From PVC group bacterium (GTDB taxonomy: Bacteria > Verrucomicrobiota > Kiritimatiellia > CAIKKV01 > CAITUY01), in NCBI GenBank assembly GCA_945870225.1, contig CAMBRF010000002.1:62001-126000 (forward strand): a stretch of 64,000 nt of DNA, in the 5' to 3' direction. Each line of letters starts with the position of its first letter. Positions within the stretch are counted from its first letter, which is position 1. Shown here in pieces: positions 1 to 8,896 of the stretch. Made by a program: the position numbers and the translations under genes. The notes below the pieces were generated by a model. It made no database searches. It had not been told where the DNA came from and saw only the letters and a list, made by a program, of their open reading frames with translations.

Positions 1-20
1 ACCGCCCGTAATCGACCCGC

Positions 21-683
21 TCAACCCCCGGCCCGCTGCGCGATAACCGCCACCACCTGATCGATTGTCAGCCCGGTCGTGTCCACGACCTGGGCGTCAG
101 CGGCGATGCATAACGGCGCCGTGCTGCGCCCGCTGTCCTTCTGGTCACGGGTTTGCAGCGACGACATCACCCGTCCGACATCCGCCGCCTCACCGGTAGG
201 CTTGAGCTCCGCATGCCGGCGCCGGGCGCGCTCCTCCGGACTGGCGTCGAGGTAGAACTTCTGATCGGCCCCGGGGAACACCACCGTCCCGATATCGCGC
301 CCTTCCATCACCAGGTTCCCGAACCGGACCATATCCCGCAACCACTGCGTCACCGCCGCCCGCACCTCGGGTATGGCGGCCACCGAACTCACCGCACCAC
401 TGACACGTTCCGTGCGGATCTCGGCGCGGGGCTCATACCCGTCAACCCGGTACCGTACCGCCCCTTCCGCCTCGAAAAACTCCACCCGCATCGTCCGGAG
501 TGTCTCCAGAACCTCGGCGGGCTGCGCCGTATCACGGCTGTTCTCCAGTGTCTTCCAGGCGATGACCCGGTAAAGCGCCCCGGAATCGACGTAGCGGTAG
601 TTCAATTGCGCCGCCAGTTTTCGCGCTACGGTTGATTTTCCCGATGCGGCGGGACCATCCACAGCTATCACCCTATTCGGCAT
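21..683 (-). CDS. cmk: Cytidylate kinase
   Basis: Phosphorylates CMP and dCMP with ATP in cytosolic pyrimidine nucleotide recycling. The 220-residue length is normal for the family. The P-loop GPAASGKST lies near residues 10-18, the DSGALYR substrate segment near 33-39, and GRDIGTVVFPGA in the middle matches the conserved CMP kinase block. Its start overlaps the aroA stop by 11 bp, so the two are translationally coupled; an aroA-cmk order is common in bacteria. The stop lies only 20 bp from the window edge. Confidence 0.96.
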   Translation of the reverse strand: MPNRVIAVDGPAASGKSTVARKLAAQLNYRYVDSGALYRVIAWKTLENSRDTAQPAEVLETLRTMRVEFFEAEGAVRYRVDGYEPRAEIRTERVSGAVSSVAAIPEVRAAVTQWLRDMVRFGNLVMEGRDIGTVVFPGADQKFYLDASPEERARRRHAELKPTGEAADVGRVMSSLQTRDQKDSGRSTAPLCIAADAQVVDTTGLTIDQVVAVIAQRAGG

Positions 684-1998
684 GCCCGCCCACCTTTCGC
701 AGATCGTCCCAGAATTCAGGATAAGACTTGTTCACACAGGCAATGTTGTCCATACGCACCGGCGCATCGGCATGGAACGCCAGGACGGACATCGCCATGG
801 GAATCCGATGGTCGCCGTAGCTGTCGATCGTCACGCCACCACGCACCCGTGTTGATCCTTCAATAATCAATCCGTCCGGTCGCTCCTCCACCTTGACCCC
901 CAGCCGCGCCAGATTGTCAGCCACGCTGCGAATCCGGTCGGACTCCTTGACGCGCAGTTCAGCCGCCTCCCGGATCACGGTCCGCCCGGTCGCCAGGGCG
1001 CCCGCCACCGCAACCAGCGGCAGCTCGTCGATCAGGTCCGGGATTTCCGCCCCGCCCACCTCCGTTCCGGTCAGGGCCCGCCCTTCCACCCGAATGGTCG
1101 CCATGGCTTCACAGGCATCGGCCGCCGGATCATCCGTGATCGTGATGGCGGCCCCCATGCGGCGTAACACGTTCAACAGCGCGCTCCGCCGGGGATTCAT
1201 ACCCACCCGCCTGAGTTCCAGCATACTCCCCGGCGCCACGGCCGCCGCAGTGATCCAAAATGCCGCCGAGGAGATGTCGCCCGGCACACTCCAGGCCCGT
1301 GCGGTGAAAGACGGCCCCTTCTTTCCGCAACCGCGCAGGGACACTCGATTACCCGCGACGGTCACCGGCACACCCATGGCCGTGAGCAGTCGCTCGGTAT
1401 GGTCCCGTGTGGGAGACACCTCCACCACGCTCGTGAGGCCTTCCGCGAACAAGCCCGCCAGTAACACGCAGGATTTCACCTGGGCCGATGCCACCGGGGG
1501 CGCATATTCGATGCCCTTGAGCGACCCGCCCGTGATCCGGACCGGGGCGCAGCCCTTGTCTCCCAGCAACTCAATCCGGGCACCCATCCGCTCCAAGGGT
1601 TCCGCAATGCGGCGCATGGGCCGCGACCGCAACGAGGCGTCACCAGTCATCTCGGACACGAACGACTGCCCTGCCAGCAGCCCCGCCAGCAACCGCATGC
1701 CGGTCCCGGAGTTCCCCATGTCCAGAACCCGTGCCGGCGCCTTGAACACGCCCCCTACCCCCGTAATCCTCAGGGCCCCGCCCGAGAACTCATAGCGGGC
1801 TCCCAGCCCGGTCAGGGCGTCGAGAATGTTCACGCAATCCTCGCTCTTTAAAAAGCCGGATATCGTGGAGGTCCCCGAGGCCAGGGCCGCCAGCATCGCG
1901 AGCCGGTGCGAAATGCTCTTGTCGCCCGGCACCGACAGGGTCCCGCCCAACCGGGAACAGGGCGACACGAGAATGGATTGAACAGCGGCGGTATTCAT
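673..1998 (-). CDS. aroA: 3-phosphoshikimate 1-carboxyvinyltransferase (EPSP synthase)
   Basis: Transfers enolpyruvate from PEP to shikimate-3-phosphate in aromatic amino acid synthesis. The 441 residues show the family blocks: GDKSISHR near the N-terminus, the NSGTGMRLLAG loop near residue 97, and the C-terminal KESDRIR and GDHRIPMA segments. Upstream lies about 200 bp of divergent spacer before the 2204 gene. Its 3' end overlaps cmk by 11 bp, indicating one transcript. Confidence 0.96.
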   Translation of the reverse strand: MNTAAVQSILVSPCSRLGGTLSVPGDKSISHRLAMLAALASGTSTISGFLKSEDCVNILDALTGLGARYEFSGGALRITGVGGVFKAPARVLDMGNSGTGMRLLAGLLAGQSFVSEMTGDASLRSRPMRRIAEPLERMGARIELLGDKGCAPVRITGGSLKGIEYAPPVASAQVKSCVLLAGLFAEGLTSVVEVSPTRDHTERLLTAMGVPVTVAGNRVSLRGCGKKGPSFTARAWSVPGDISSAAFWITAAAVAPGSMLELRRVGMNPRRSALLNVLRRMGAAITITDDPAADACEAMATIRVEGRALTGTEVGGAEIPDLIDELPLVAVAGALATGRTVIREAAELRVKESDRIRSVADNLARLGVKVEERPDGLIIEGSTRVRGGVTIDSYGDHRIPMAMSVLAFHADAPVRMDNIACVNKSYPEFWDDLRKVGGHAE

Positions 1999-2203
1999 AA
2001 GTCCGCGCCACTCTACCCGCCCCCTCCGACAAGATCAAGTTCGAGACGAACCCGGCTTGCAGATAATCGGTTTATGGCCTAAAATACCGCATAGAGAAAG
2101 AAGGTGAGATGCATTACCGGCAAAGCGGTATCTTGATCACCGGCGTCCTGCGGGAGCGCCAGGAAGAACATGCGGGGAAAACCCAACAAGGAGCACTGAG
2201 ATC

Positions 2204-2713
2204 ATGAGCGAGTATACCGTTATTGTGGCCGATTCTGTCCGCGCCCGGTTCTTCACCGTGGAGAACGCCCGCGATCCTCAAAATGAGTCCAGCCCGAAAC
2301 TCCTTGAACACGAGGGCATGCTGAATGCCGCAAAGGAACTCCCTGAACGCAAGCGCACGGGCAATTCCACGAGTGGCCGGAACCGATCCCCTTCGGGGGG
2401 TTCCTACGCCTTTGACGATCACCGCAGCAAGCATGAGCAGGACGCCCTGCGGCGTTTCGCGAAGAAAGTGGTCGCCAAGGGTATCCGGCAGACCAGCCGA
2501 CAGGATGCCCGCCGCTGCCTGGTGGTTGCCGCCGAGAAAAGGGTCCTGGGCGTGTTACGCGCTGAATGGGCCGCCATTAAGACCAACGGCATCGAGATTC
2601 GCGAATGCGACCGCGACATGGCCGGGGAAACGCCATTGAAGATCCAGGAGCTGCTGGCCAAACGGAAATTGATCCCCGCCCTGAAAAAGCCTCTTCAACG
2701 GACGCGGACGTAA
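2204..2713 (+). CDS. Host attachment family protein (bacterial eRF1-like fold)
   Basis: 169 residues. The start MSEYTVIVADSVRARFF is typical of the family annotated as 'protein required for attachment to host cells', which has an eRF1-domain-like fold and probably acts in ribosome or stress biology despite its name. The DDHRSKHEQDALRRFAKKV helix and the QDARRCLVVAAEKRVLGVLR strand-helix follow the family pattern. AAGGAG sits just upstream of the ATG. It stands alone, divergent from aroA and convergent with the M50 protease. Family assignment is good; function is unknown. Confidence 0.75.
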   Translation: MSEYTVIVADSVRARFFTVENARDPQNESSPKLLEHEGMLNAAKELPERKRTGNSTSGRNRSPSGGSYAFDDHRSKHEQDALRRFAKKVVAKGIRQTSRQDARRCLVVAAEKRVLGVLRAEWAAIKTNGIEIRECDRDMAGETPLKIQELLAKRKLIPALKKPLQRTRT

Positions 2714-2717
2714 GCAC

Positions 2718-2786
2718 GGACGGCAGCATGCCGTCCCTCCCATGGATTGATCCGCATGCTTTGGGAGGGCGCGCATGATGCGCGCC
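2718..2786. terminator. Cluster of three hairpins between convergent genes
   Basis: Three inverted repeats follow one another: 8-bp arms GGACGGCA/TGCCGTCC (2718-2736), 7-bp arms CCTCCCA/TGGGAGG (2736-2768), and 9-bp arms GGCGCGCAT/ATGCGCGCC with one central base (2768-2786). They fill the whole gap between the convergent 2204 and 2793 genes. This fits a bidirectional transcription stop, although no clear U-run follows. Confidence 0.5.
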
Positions 2787-2792
2787 GCGGAC

Positions 2793-3428
2793 CTAGCGGC
2801 CGCCCATAAAGAGATTGAGCAACAAGCCGGCCACGGGATAGATAATTCGGTCCAACGCGCCACCCCATAGCAGGACAACGACGATGATGAATCCGTATCG
2901 TTCCAACTGCATGTAGGATTGGAGCCATCGGTCCGGCAGCAGACCGTACATCACCCGTGACCCGTCCAGCGGCGGAATGGGGATCAGGTTGAACGTCCCC
3001 AGAATCACATTGGTCACGCAAAAATACCCCAGGAACCGGCCCACCACCTCGGCGAAGGGGGCCACTGCCTGAAACAGGAGCCCGCTGATTAAGGCCAGGG
3101 CAAAATTAGTCAGCGGCCCGGCGGCCCCGACGATCATGATGCCCTTTTTCGGGTTACGGAAATAGCCGGGGTTGAACGGCACCGGCTTCGCATACCCGAA
3201 CAGAACCGGGCTATGCACGATGATCAGGAATAACGGCAGGAGAATTGACCCGAAAAGATCCACATGCGCCAGTGGATTCAACGTGAGACGGTTGGAATAT
3301 TTAGCGGTGGGATCCCCGAGGCGATAGGCGGCATAACCGTGCGCCACCTCATGCAGGATGATGGAAAACACCAGCGCGGGCAGGGCAAGAAAGATGGTCT
3401 CGGCATTCATGATGCGCGCATGATACAC
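2793..3428 (-). CDS. Site-2 protease family protein (M50, short form)
   Basis: Integral membrane zinc metalloprotease of the small Rip/YwhC-like class without a PDZ domain. Visible are the zinc motif HEVAH in the first helix, the NPLAHVD segment, the second core motif GPLTNFALAL, and the third-ligand region PIPPLDGSRVM. A GTG start at 3428 is chosen because AGGAG lies 6 nt upstream; an in-frame ATG at 3410 is the alternative. Its natural substrate cannot be told from the context. Confidence 0.88.
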   Translation of the reverse strand: MYHARIMNAETIFLALPALVFSIILHEVAHGYAAYRLGDPTAKYSNRLTLNPLAHVDLFGSILLPLFLIIVHSPVLFGYAKPVPFNPGYFRNPKKGIMIVGAAGPLTNFALALISGLLFQAVAPFAEVVGRFLGYFCVTNVILGTFNLIPIPPLDGSRVMYGLLPDRWLQSYMQLERYGFIIVVVLLWGGALDRIIYPVAGLLLNLFMGGR

Positions 3429-3637
3429 GAAACGCTCCTATTGACAATGCCGCACGTGTCGGGGCTAACCGATGGTTGCCCGTGGTGAATTGGTCGAGGA
3501 GACGGCCGCCTTGACCATGAAGGGCAAGGCGCACGCGGCGATCACCATGATGGACCCTTTCGTTTTCATCTTCGTGTCCGAACGCCGCAAATCCTGGGCG
3601 GCGGTACGCCGAACCGTGCACTAGCCGTGGTGGACAT

Positions 3638-4606
3638 CTATTTGAATTCTTCTATGTCCGCGCTGAGCAGCTCTCCGGCAATATCCTCTAAGGTCACGAT
3701 TCCGACGCACTGATTCTGACCGTCCACCACGGCCAGCAGATGTTCCTTGTTCTGAAGCATCGTGTGGAGACCGGTCATGAGCGTGGCCGTGCTGACAGCC
3801 GTACGCAGGGGTTTGGCCTGAGACAGCAAGAGGGCGAACTCGCCCTGAGTAACCGGAGCGGCCTTCTTTGTGACAATGTAAGCAAAGATATCCTTTGCCT
3901 CCAGACTCTTGCTCACGGGATAGCGCGTGTGGCCACTTTCCTTCATCAGGGCAAGCAGCGATTCATGCGTCGCGCCTTTGGCGAGGAATCGTATTCGTTC
4001 CGGCGGAATCATAGCGGTCGTGATCGCGGTATGGCTAAGGCGCACCGCATTGACGATGATGTTCTCCTGTTCCAGGTTGATGGCCTTGCCGGATCGCGCG
4101 AGCGTCGCCAACATTAAAAGATCGGCCGTCGTGATCTGCTCGGACTCCTCGTGAGCCGCAAGCCGTTTGAACATGGCTTCGCTCAACAGCACAAATGGAT
4201 AAAGCAATCGGGTAACAACCTCCAAGATCGGGCCGGCCCACGGCGCAAGTTGGTTGCGAAAGGTCACGCCAATAACTTTGGGGAGAATTTCCGTCCCGAA
4301 GAGAATTATGATTGTGAACAAAACCGAAAATATCCAGATGTTGTGCTCGCCATATACTTCCGCGAAGGCTCCTCCCGCCACCGTGGCACCGCCTGTGTGG
4401 GCGACGGTGTTCAGAACGAGGATCGCGGTGATCGGGCGCGCAACGTTCTTCTTGAGGCGCCTCCACGACTCGGTCGCCCGAGGTCGCGTGGCCTGCAGAC
4501 GATTTAGAGTCAGCGGATTTAAACTCAATAGCAGGGCCTCCGCCAAAGAGCAGAGGAAAGACACAACTATCGCTACGGTCGAACTTATGATTAGGATGGC
4601 AGTCAT
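3638..4606 (-). CDS. CNNM-domain/CBS-pair membrane protein (CorC/hemolysin C-like)
   Basis: 322 residues. An N-terminal CNNM (DUF21) transmembrane domain covers about residues 1-180 with hydrophobic helices including TAILIISSTVAIVVSFLC, then a CBS pair with the diagnostic AMIPPERIRFL junction and ending in VGIVTLEDIAGELL. Family members are linked to magnesium or cobalt efflux and divalent-cation homeostasis. The usual C-terminal CorC/HlyC domain is absent, giving a short form. The gene is monocistronic, with no partner visible. Confidence 0.85.
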   Translation of the reverse strand: MTAILIISSTVAIVVSFLCSLAEALLLSLNPLTLNRLQATRPRATESWRRLKKNVARPITAILVLNTVAHTGGATVAGGAFAEVYGEHNIWIFSVLFTIIILFGTEILPKVIGVTFRNQLAPWAGPILEVVTRLLYPFVLLSEAMFKRLAAHEESEQITTADLLMLATLARSGKAINLEQENIIVNAVRLSHTAITTAMIPPERIRFLAKGATHESLLALMKESGHTRYPVSKSLEAKDIFAYIVTKKAAPVTQGEFALLLSQAKPLRTAVSTATLMTGLHTMLQNKEHLLAVVDGQNQCVGIVTLEDIAGELLSADIEEFK

Positions 4607-4645
4607 GTGTCAGTACCTTTGCGTCCAACGTCGAAATTGACCGGC

Positions 4646-4680
4646 GTAAGTGAGCCGCAGAGCGAAGCGGCGAGGCTTAC
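4646..4680. repeat. Imperfect hairpin upstream of the CNNM gene
   Basis: GTAAG...CTTAC outer and GCCGC...GCGGC inner arms separated by an asymmetric loop around AGCGAA. It lies between two minus-strand genes and may end transcription of the 4753 lipoprotein gene, which stops about 70 bp upstream. There is no U-run, so a dispersed palindromic repeat is equally possible. Confidence 0.35.
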
Positions 4681-4752
4681 TGGCGTACGTGTCCACTTTC
4701 TGGTTGGGCTATGTCTTTCAGGCAAGTCAGTTTTCCGGCGAGATTGATCTTG

Positions 4753-5241
4753 TTACTTCTCCGGCAGGGCAGACGAATGGTGGCTGATGATAAGCCATTG
4801 CTTGCCGTCCCACCGATAGGCAAAACTGTATCGCGCCCTGACCTTGGCTCCTGTCCTGGCGAAAAGGAAGGTATACAGACCGGTGTCCACGGCCATGTCG
4901 CGGCCGATCTGAATCTGTCGCATGATGATTTCCCCTGATGGGCGGTTCTCGAGAAAGTGGCGGAAGTAATCCTCCTTCTCCGCGCCTGTGAGCCGGGGAC
5001 GGCTGGAAAGCGTGGGCAAAAGAATGGACGACTCGGCGTAGTTGGCAACAACTTGTTTCGGATCGCCTGATTGCAGCGACTGGTTCCACCGGTCAAACAG
5101 CGCCGCAATTTCCGGTTCGGTCGGCGAGACACTTCTTTCCGTGCCGTCCCTCGCACATGGGTTGCGCGGACAGGTTGGGGTAGTGCATCCCGTAATGAGC
5201 AAAGAAACGATGACGAGTAGCCCAGAAGCCAGACGGTTCAT
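4753..5241 (-). CDS. DUF4440/SgcJ-like lipoprotein
   Basis: 162 residues with a lipoprotein signal: basic start, hydrophobic core, then the lipobox LITGC with Cys near residue 19. The mature part resembles the NTF2-like DUF4440/SgcJ-EcaC group, with EIAALFDRWNQSLQSGD and the closing strand DGKQWLIISHHSS. These domains bind small hydrophobic ligands or serve as association domains; no catalytic role is evident. AAGGA precedes the ATG. It starts 16 bp after tRNA-Pro on the same strand and may be transcribed through from it. Confidence 0.7.
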   Translation of the reverse strand: MNRLASGLLVIVSLLITGCTTPTCPRNPCARDGTERSVSPTEPEIAALFDRWNQSLQSGDPKQVVANYAESSILLPTLSSRPRLTGAEKEDYFRHFLENRPSGEIIMRQIQIGRDMAVDTGLYTFLFARTGAKVRARYSFAYRWDGKQWLIISHHSSALPEK

Positions 5242-5257
5242 ACGTGTCCTTGAAAAA

Positions 5258-5334
5258 TGGTCGGGGCGGGGGGATTTGAACCCCCGACCTCTTGGTCCCG
5301 AACCAAGCGCGATACCAGTCTTCGCTACACCCCG
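5258..5334 (-). tRNA. tRNA-Pro(CGG)
   Basis: The minus strand folds into a complete cloverleaf: acceptor CGGGGTG paired with CGCCCCG, anticodon stem CTTGG/CCAAG with loop TTCGGGA giving anticodon CGG (positions 5298-5300), T-arm GGGGGTTCAAATCCCCC, discriminator A and an encoded CCA. It reads proline codon CCG. Confidence 0.96.
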
Positions 5335-5873
5335 ACTTGAGGAGATCAGAAAACGAACGTCGGGATCTGTTCACCCTGACGCCGCGGAAAACAGCACCCC
5401 TTCACGCAACCGCCGGGCACGGCCACGGGTCCATCCTGTCTTCAAAAAAGCGGCCTGAACCTACCAGCATCATCCACCCGCGTCAAGCATCAGGAAATTT
5501 ACCCCACTCCTAGGCGCTCATTTTTGACCCGGACACTATATGTCCCTCCCCCCTTGATACGATGTGTGCCAGCCTGATGAATGGGCCACAGGAGAGTATG
5601 AACATGACGCAAGCCTTAATCGTTCAAAGTGTGACAGATTTGATCAGCGGGGCTCTTTTCGCCCTGGCGTGTGGGTGTCGGCAGACAGGGGCGCACGCCG
5701 GACATCCGCCTTCGTGGCGCTTTGGCGAGAGAAGTCGCGACTCTCACATTGAGGAGGGCGCTGTTGGCGAACGGACCACCACCCTCAGCAGCGGCCAGAT
5801 GCTTTTGCCGGGCATTGCGGAACCGTACCGCTGGGAGTTCGGCGGGAAACGGTAGGAGGCAAGCGTATGGATG

Positions 5874-6030
5874 CCTCTGGAACTCAGGAAGGCTGGACAA
5901 CCTGCCAGGAGGAAGGAAGGCTCGCCCGATGTCTATTCATGATCATTGCACACGTTTGAGGCCATGGATGGGCAGAAGTGCAGGTTGGCGAACAACACCC
6001 ACCCCCTTCTGATTTCCTGAGTTCCAGAGG
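5874..6030. repeat. 157-bp structure bounded by 17-bp perfect inverted repeats
   Basis: CCTCTGGAACTCAGGAA at 5874-5890 is matched exactly by its reverse complement TTCCTGAGTTCCAGAGG at 6014-6030. Inside it a second pair, AACCTGC and GCAGGTT, is also inverted. No protein is evident between the arms. It could be a MITE-like element or a structured RNA. Confidence 0.55.
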
Positions 6031-6143
6031 AATAATCCCACGCTAAGACAGAAAGCGCCGAGCAGCATGGGCGAGGCAATTCCCATATCCCCGCCCGCGC
6101 TGGTCCCTTCAGGCCTATCGGAAGACTGCTTGTGGGCGCGGCA

Positions 6144-6236
6144 GGGGGTTACACCCCATATCAAACGATTAGCCCATCGCGCAGTATTCGAAGAGATAAC
6201 CGCAGAATTTCCTGGCAGTAGGGTTACACCCCATAG
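6144..6236 (+). promoter_or_regulatory. Two direct copies of the GGGTTACACCCCATA motif
   Basis: GGGGGTTACACCCCATA at 6144-6160 and TAGGGTTACACCCCATAG at 6219-6236, both continuing with CAAAC a base later. The core GGGT-TAC-ACCC is a palindrome. The second copy ends about 80 bp before the 6319 small membrane protein. Related copies precede the ankyrin gene (12887) and the HPr-CBM48 gene (26851), which suggests an operator or activator site. Confidence 0.5.
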
Positions 6237-6318
6237 CAAACAAGCGTCCCGCCGCGTATCGTCATGATTGAAGACAGGGGAACTAGTGAGTTCCTTGGTC
6301 ATTGAAAGGAATCGAACA

Positions 6319-6426
6319 ATGAATCTTCTATTCTCGCCCGTTTTGGCCAACATCTATTACATCGGCGGTAGCGGACTCGGCCTTGTTGTCGTCATCGTTC
6401 TCGTGGTGCTATTGCTTCGTCGTTAA
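6319..6426 (+). CDS. Small membrane protein (35 residues)
   Basis: Encodes MNLLFSPVLANIYYIGGSGLG followed by a run of Val, Ile and Leu ending in Arg-Arg, so it is essentially one transmembrane helix with a positive C-terminus. GAAAGGA lies upstream of the ATG. It leads a same-strand run of tiny genes (DUF3309, CsbD, mini-lipoprotein), a grouping seen in stress-response clusters. Function unknown. Confidence 0.55.
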   Translation: MNLLFSPVLANIYYIGGSGLGLVVVIVLVVLLLRR

Positions 6427-6529
6427 ACAGAAAGAAATACAAACAATGAGAAAGGATCACGGAGTTGCCCGATGAGTTGGCGCCCGGGATGGTTCTCGTT
6501 AACTGGAGATTCTAAATAGGAGCGACAGC

Positions 6530-6688
6530 ATGAGCATTGGAACGATACTACTGATTGTCCTGATTCTCTTTCTCGTGGGCGCATTGCCCACCTGGCCCCA
6601 CAGCAAGAACTGGGGTTACTATCCAAGCGGTGGGCTGGGACTCGTGGTCCTGATCCTGCTCATGCTGGTCCTCATGGGCCGGCTTTAG
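6530..6688 (+). CDS. DUF3309 family small membrane protein
   Basis: 52 residues. MSIGTILLIVLILFLVGALPTWPHSKNWGYYPSGGLG and a second hydrophobic helix ending MGRL match the DUF3309 pattern of two helices around a conserved PTWPHS-WGY-PSGG loop. TAGGAGCGACAGC precedes the ATG, giving a strong ribosome binding site. Such proteins are common beside CsbD-type stress genes; no biochemical role is known. Confidence 0.85.
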   Translation: MSIGTILLIVLILFLVGALPTWPHSKNWGYYPSGGLGLVVLILLMLVLMGRL

Positions 6689-6731
6689 AGACAGAGGAGG
6701 CAGGGCTTCAACAAGGAAAGGTATCGGTATC

Positions 6732-6914
6732 ATGAAGGGTTCAACACAGGTCGTGAAGGGTCGCATCGAGGAAGCGGCGGGCGTGCTGACCGACAACGAT
6801 AAGTTGCGCGCCAGAGGTCAGACGAATCAGGTTGTGGGTCATGTCAAGCAAGTGGCTGAAAAGGGCATCCGGCAAGTCAAGGAGTCCGTTCGGAAGATCG
6901 TGGACAAGGTTTGA
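6732..6914 (+). CDS. CsbD family stress protein
   Basis: 60 residues, highly charged and helical. MKGSTQVVKGRIEEAAGVLT and the following DNDKLRARGQTNQVVG-VKQ are diagnostic of the CsbD family (general stress proteins under sigma-B or other stress regulators). AAGGAAAGG lies before the start. Part of the tiny-gene stress cassette between 6319 and 7076. Confidence 0.9.
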   Translation: MKGSTQVVKGRIEEAAGVLTDNDKLRARGQTNQVVGHVKQVAEKGIRQVKESVRKIVDKV

Positions 6915-6962
6915 AGCAGGCATCACGGGTTCGGATCTGAAAACGAACCCTCGGGAGGATTT

Positions 6963-7076
6963 ATGAATACGAGAAGGAACATGTTTGCTGTAGCCATGCT
7001 GCTGGTGCTGGTTTCAGCCTGTCTGCTTTGTTCGGGATGTGTCATTATGGGCGGCGACCACTTTCTGTGGTTCTAG
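6963..7076 (+). CDS. Mini-lipoprotein (37 residues)
   Basis: Begins MNTRRNMFAVAMLLVLVSAC and reaches a lipobox-like LLCSGC, leaving only a short tail (VIMGGDHFLWF) after the modified cysteine. CGGGAGGA lies upstream of the ATG. Entericidin-like tiny lipoproteins often accompany CsbD genes, but sequence similarity is too limited to name the family. Confidence 0.5.
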   Translation: MNTRRNMFAVAMLLVLVSACLLCSGCVIMGGDHFLWF

Positions 7077-7358
7077 ACCCGCTCACGGGAGACGCCCAGA
7101 ATCTAGGGTCCCCATACGTTGTTTGGGGCAGGCAGAACCGTGGGCGCCTCAATCGTAGTCCTTGCTCCAAAGTACAGGCGGGGCGGGTGTATTCCCGATC
7201 TTGACCTTCCCTTTGGATTTCCACATGCTTCCGGCCATGAAAGCGTTGCTTCAGGTCGGTCTCAACAGGCGTTTGCCCATACCCCCAGAAAAGCCCTTTC
7301 CTGTCCATTCCCTGCACAAAGCACGTTCCGCGCGATGGCGCCCAATCCCGGAGGCTTC

Positions 7359-8870
7359 ATGAAGATAAAAGGGTTCGATAACGAGAAGTATCTGGACGAA
7401 CAATCAAGGGCCATCATCGAGCGGGCTTCACAGTTCGGCAACAAACTCTACCTCGAATTCGGTGGTAAACTCCTGTTCGACATGCACGCAGCCCGCATTC
7501 TTCCAGGCTTTGACCCGAACGTGAAGATGCGATTGCTTCAAAAGCTACGGGACAAGGTGGATATCATCATCTGCATCCATGCCGGGGACATTGAGCGCAA
7601 GAAAATGCGTGCGGACTTCGGAATTACCTATGACGTTGATATCCTCAAGTTGATCGACGACCTGCGGGAATGGAAACTCGATGTGGCCGGGGTCGTGATC
7701 ACGCGGTTTGACAACCAGCCCGCAACGACTCAATTCATCACGCGGCTTGAGCGGCGTGGCATCAAGGTGTACAAGCACCGGGCCATCAAAGGCTACCCGA
7801 CGGACATAGACCGGATCGTCAGCGATCAAGGGTATGGGTCGAATCAATATGTGGAGACATCCAAACCGATCGTCGTGGTTACCGCGCCCGGCCCGGGCAG
7901 TGGCAAGTTGGCGACCTGCCTGAATCAATTGTATCATGAGCACAAGCGTAGCGCATCCTGTGGGTATGCCAAATTTGAGACGTTCCCCATCTGGAGCCTC
8001 CCGCTCAGGCATCCCGTCAACATCGCCTATGAGGCTGCCACGGTGGATCTGGCCGATTTCAACATGGTGGATCCGTTCCACCTCGAGGCCTACAATCAGG
8101 TCAGCATCAACTATAATCGGGATGTTGAGGCCTTTCCGTTGCTAAAGCGAATCCTCGAGAAGATTTCCGGGGTTGGCGCCGGCTACCGCTCCCCGACTGA
8201 CATGGGCGTCAACCGGGCCGGGTTCGCCATCTGTGACGATGCCGTGGTTCGGGAAGCCTCCCTTCAAGAGATCATCCGCCGCTATTTCAGGTGCCACTGC
8301 GAGTTTGCCATGGGGGTTGCCGACAAGGAGTCGGTCGCCAGAATCGAGAAAATCATGAGAGAATCGGATCTGGTCCCTGAGCGGCGCTCCCCGGTGCTTC
8401 CCGCACGCAAGGCGGCCCGGGATGCCGAGCAAACGGGGAAGGGAAACAAGGGAGTCTATTGTGGCGCGGCGCTTGAACTCGACGATGGCACCATCGTCAC
8501 CGGCAAGAACTCGCCGTTGATGCATGCCTCCTCCAGCGCCGTGCTCAACGCGATGAAGAAACTGGCCGGCGTGCCCGACCCGATCCACCTGATTGCCGAG
8601 AATGTGGTCGAGTCAATCAGCCGGATGAAAAATGATGTACTGGGCTCCCGTAACGCGAGCCTCAGTCTCGATGAGACCCTGATAGCCCTGGCCATCAGTG
8701 CCACCCACAATCCGACCGCCCAGGTGGCCTTGCAGCAGCTCTCCCGGTTGAAGGGGTGCGAGATGCACCTGACCCACATGCCCGCTGCCGGGGATGAGGG
8801 AGGCCTTCGGCAGTTAGGTGTGAACCTGACCAGTGAACCGAGTTTTTCCGGCAAGGAACTATTTACCTGA
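7359..8870 (+). CDS. DUF1846 (UPF0371) family protein
   Basis: 503 residues from the ATG at 7359, which follows GGAGG closely and starts exactly where the family does ([15 protein letters not shown]). Recognisable segments are [31 protein letters not shown], the glycine-rich [20 protein letters not shown] loop, and [11 protein letters not shown]. The loop looks like a nucleotide-binding element. Family length is about 500 residues, so this is complete. Function is not established. It lies 26 bp upstream of carB on the same strand. Confidence 0.9.
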   Translation: MKIKGFDNEKYLDEQSRAIIERASQFGNKLYLEFGGKLLFDMHAARILPGFDPNVKMRLLQKLRDKVDIIICIHAGDIERKKMRADFGITYDVDILKLIDDLREWKLDVAGVVITRFDNQPATTQFITRLERRGIKVYKHRAIKGYPTDIDRIVSDQGYGSNQYVETSKPIVVVTAPGPGSGKLATCLNQLYHEHKRSASCGYAKFETFPIWSLPLRHPVNIAYEAATVDLADFNMVDPFHLEAYNQVSINYNRDVEAFPLLKRILEKISGVGAGYRSPTDMGVNRAGFAICDDAVVREASLQEIIRRYFRCHCEFAMGVADKESVARIEKIMRESDLVPERRSPVLPARKAARDAEQTGKGNKGVYCGAALELDDGTIVTGKNSPLMHASSSAVLNAMKKLAGVPDPIHLIAENVVESISRMKNDVLGSRNASLSLDETLIALAISATHNPTAQVALQQLSRLKGCEMHLTHMPAAGDEGGLRQLGVNLTSEPSFSGKELFT

Positions 8871-8896
8871 GACACCATAAATAAAGGTTGATGCAT

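Larger units (their letters stand above)
5335..6318. other. 984-bp region without a convincing gene
   Basis: Short open frames on both strands show no recognisable family, signal or credible start, and they overlap one another. Non-coding structure present: a 17-bp perfect inverted repeat spanning 5874-6030, and two direct copies of a GGGTTACACCCCATA motif ahead of the small-gene cluster beginning at 6319. The stretch may hold an unrecognised structured RNA or a remnant of a small mobile element. Confidence 0.5.

Noticed and set aside
3472-3624. 50-residue open frame on the plus strand whose end (DPFVFIFVSERRKSWAAVRR) recalls a serpin C-terminus
   Set aside because: The similarity is short, there is no ribosome binding site and no serpin body upstream. 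It may be a remnant but cannot be supported.
5521-5546. Sigma-70-like promoter (TTGACC and TATAT) near a GGACA...TGTCC dyad
   Set aside because: The spacing between the hexamers is wrong and no gene follows at a sensible distance.
6144-6236. Possible CRISPR-like array because the GGGTTACACCCCATA motif repeats
   Set aside because: Only two copies about 75 bp apart, with no further units and no cas genes; the motif is scattered elsewhere.
5562-6353. Overlapping open frames on both strands in the spacer after tRNA-Pro
   Set aside because: No family, no credible start, and they conflict with the inverted-repeat structure and motif copies.
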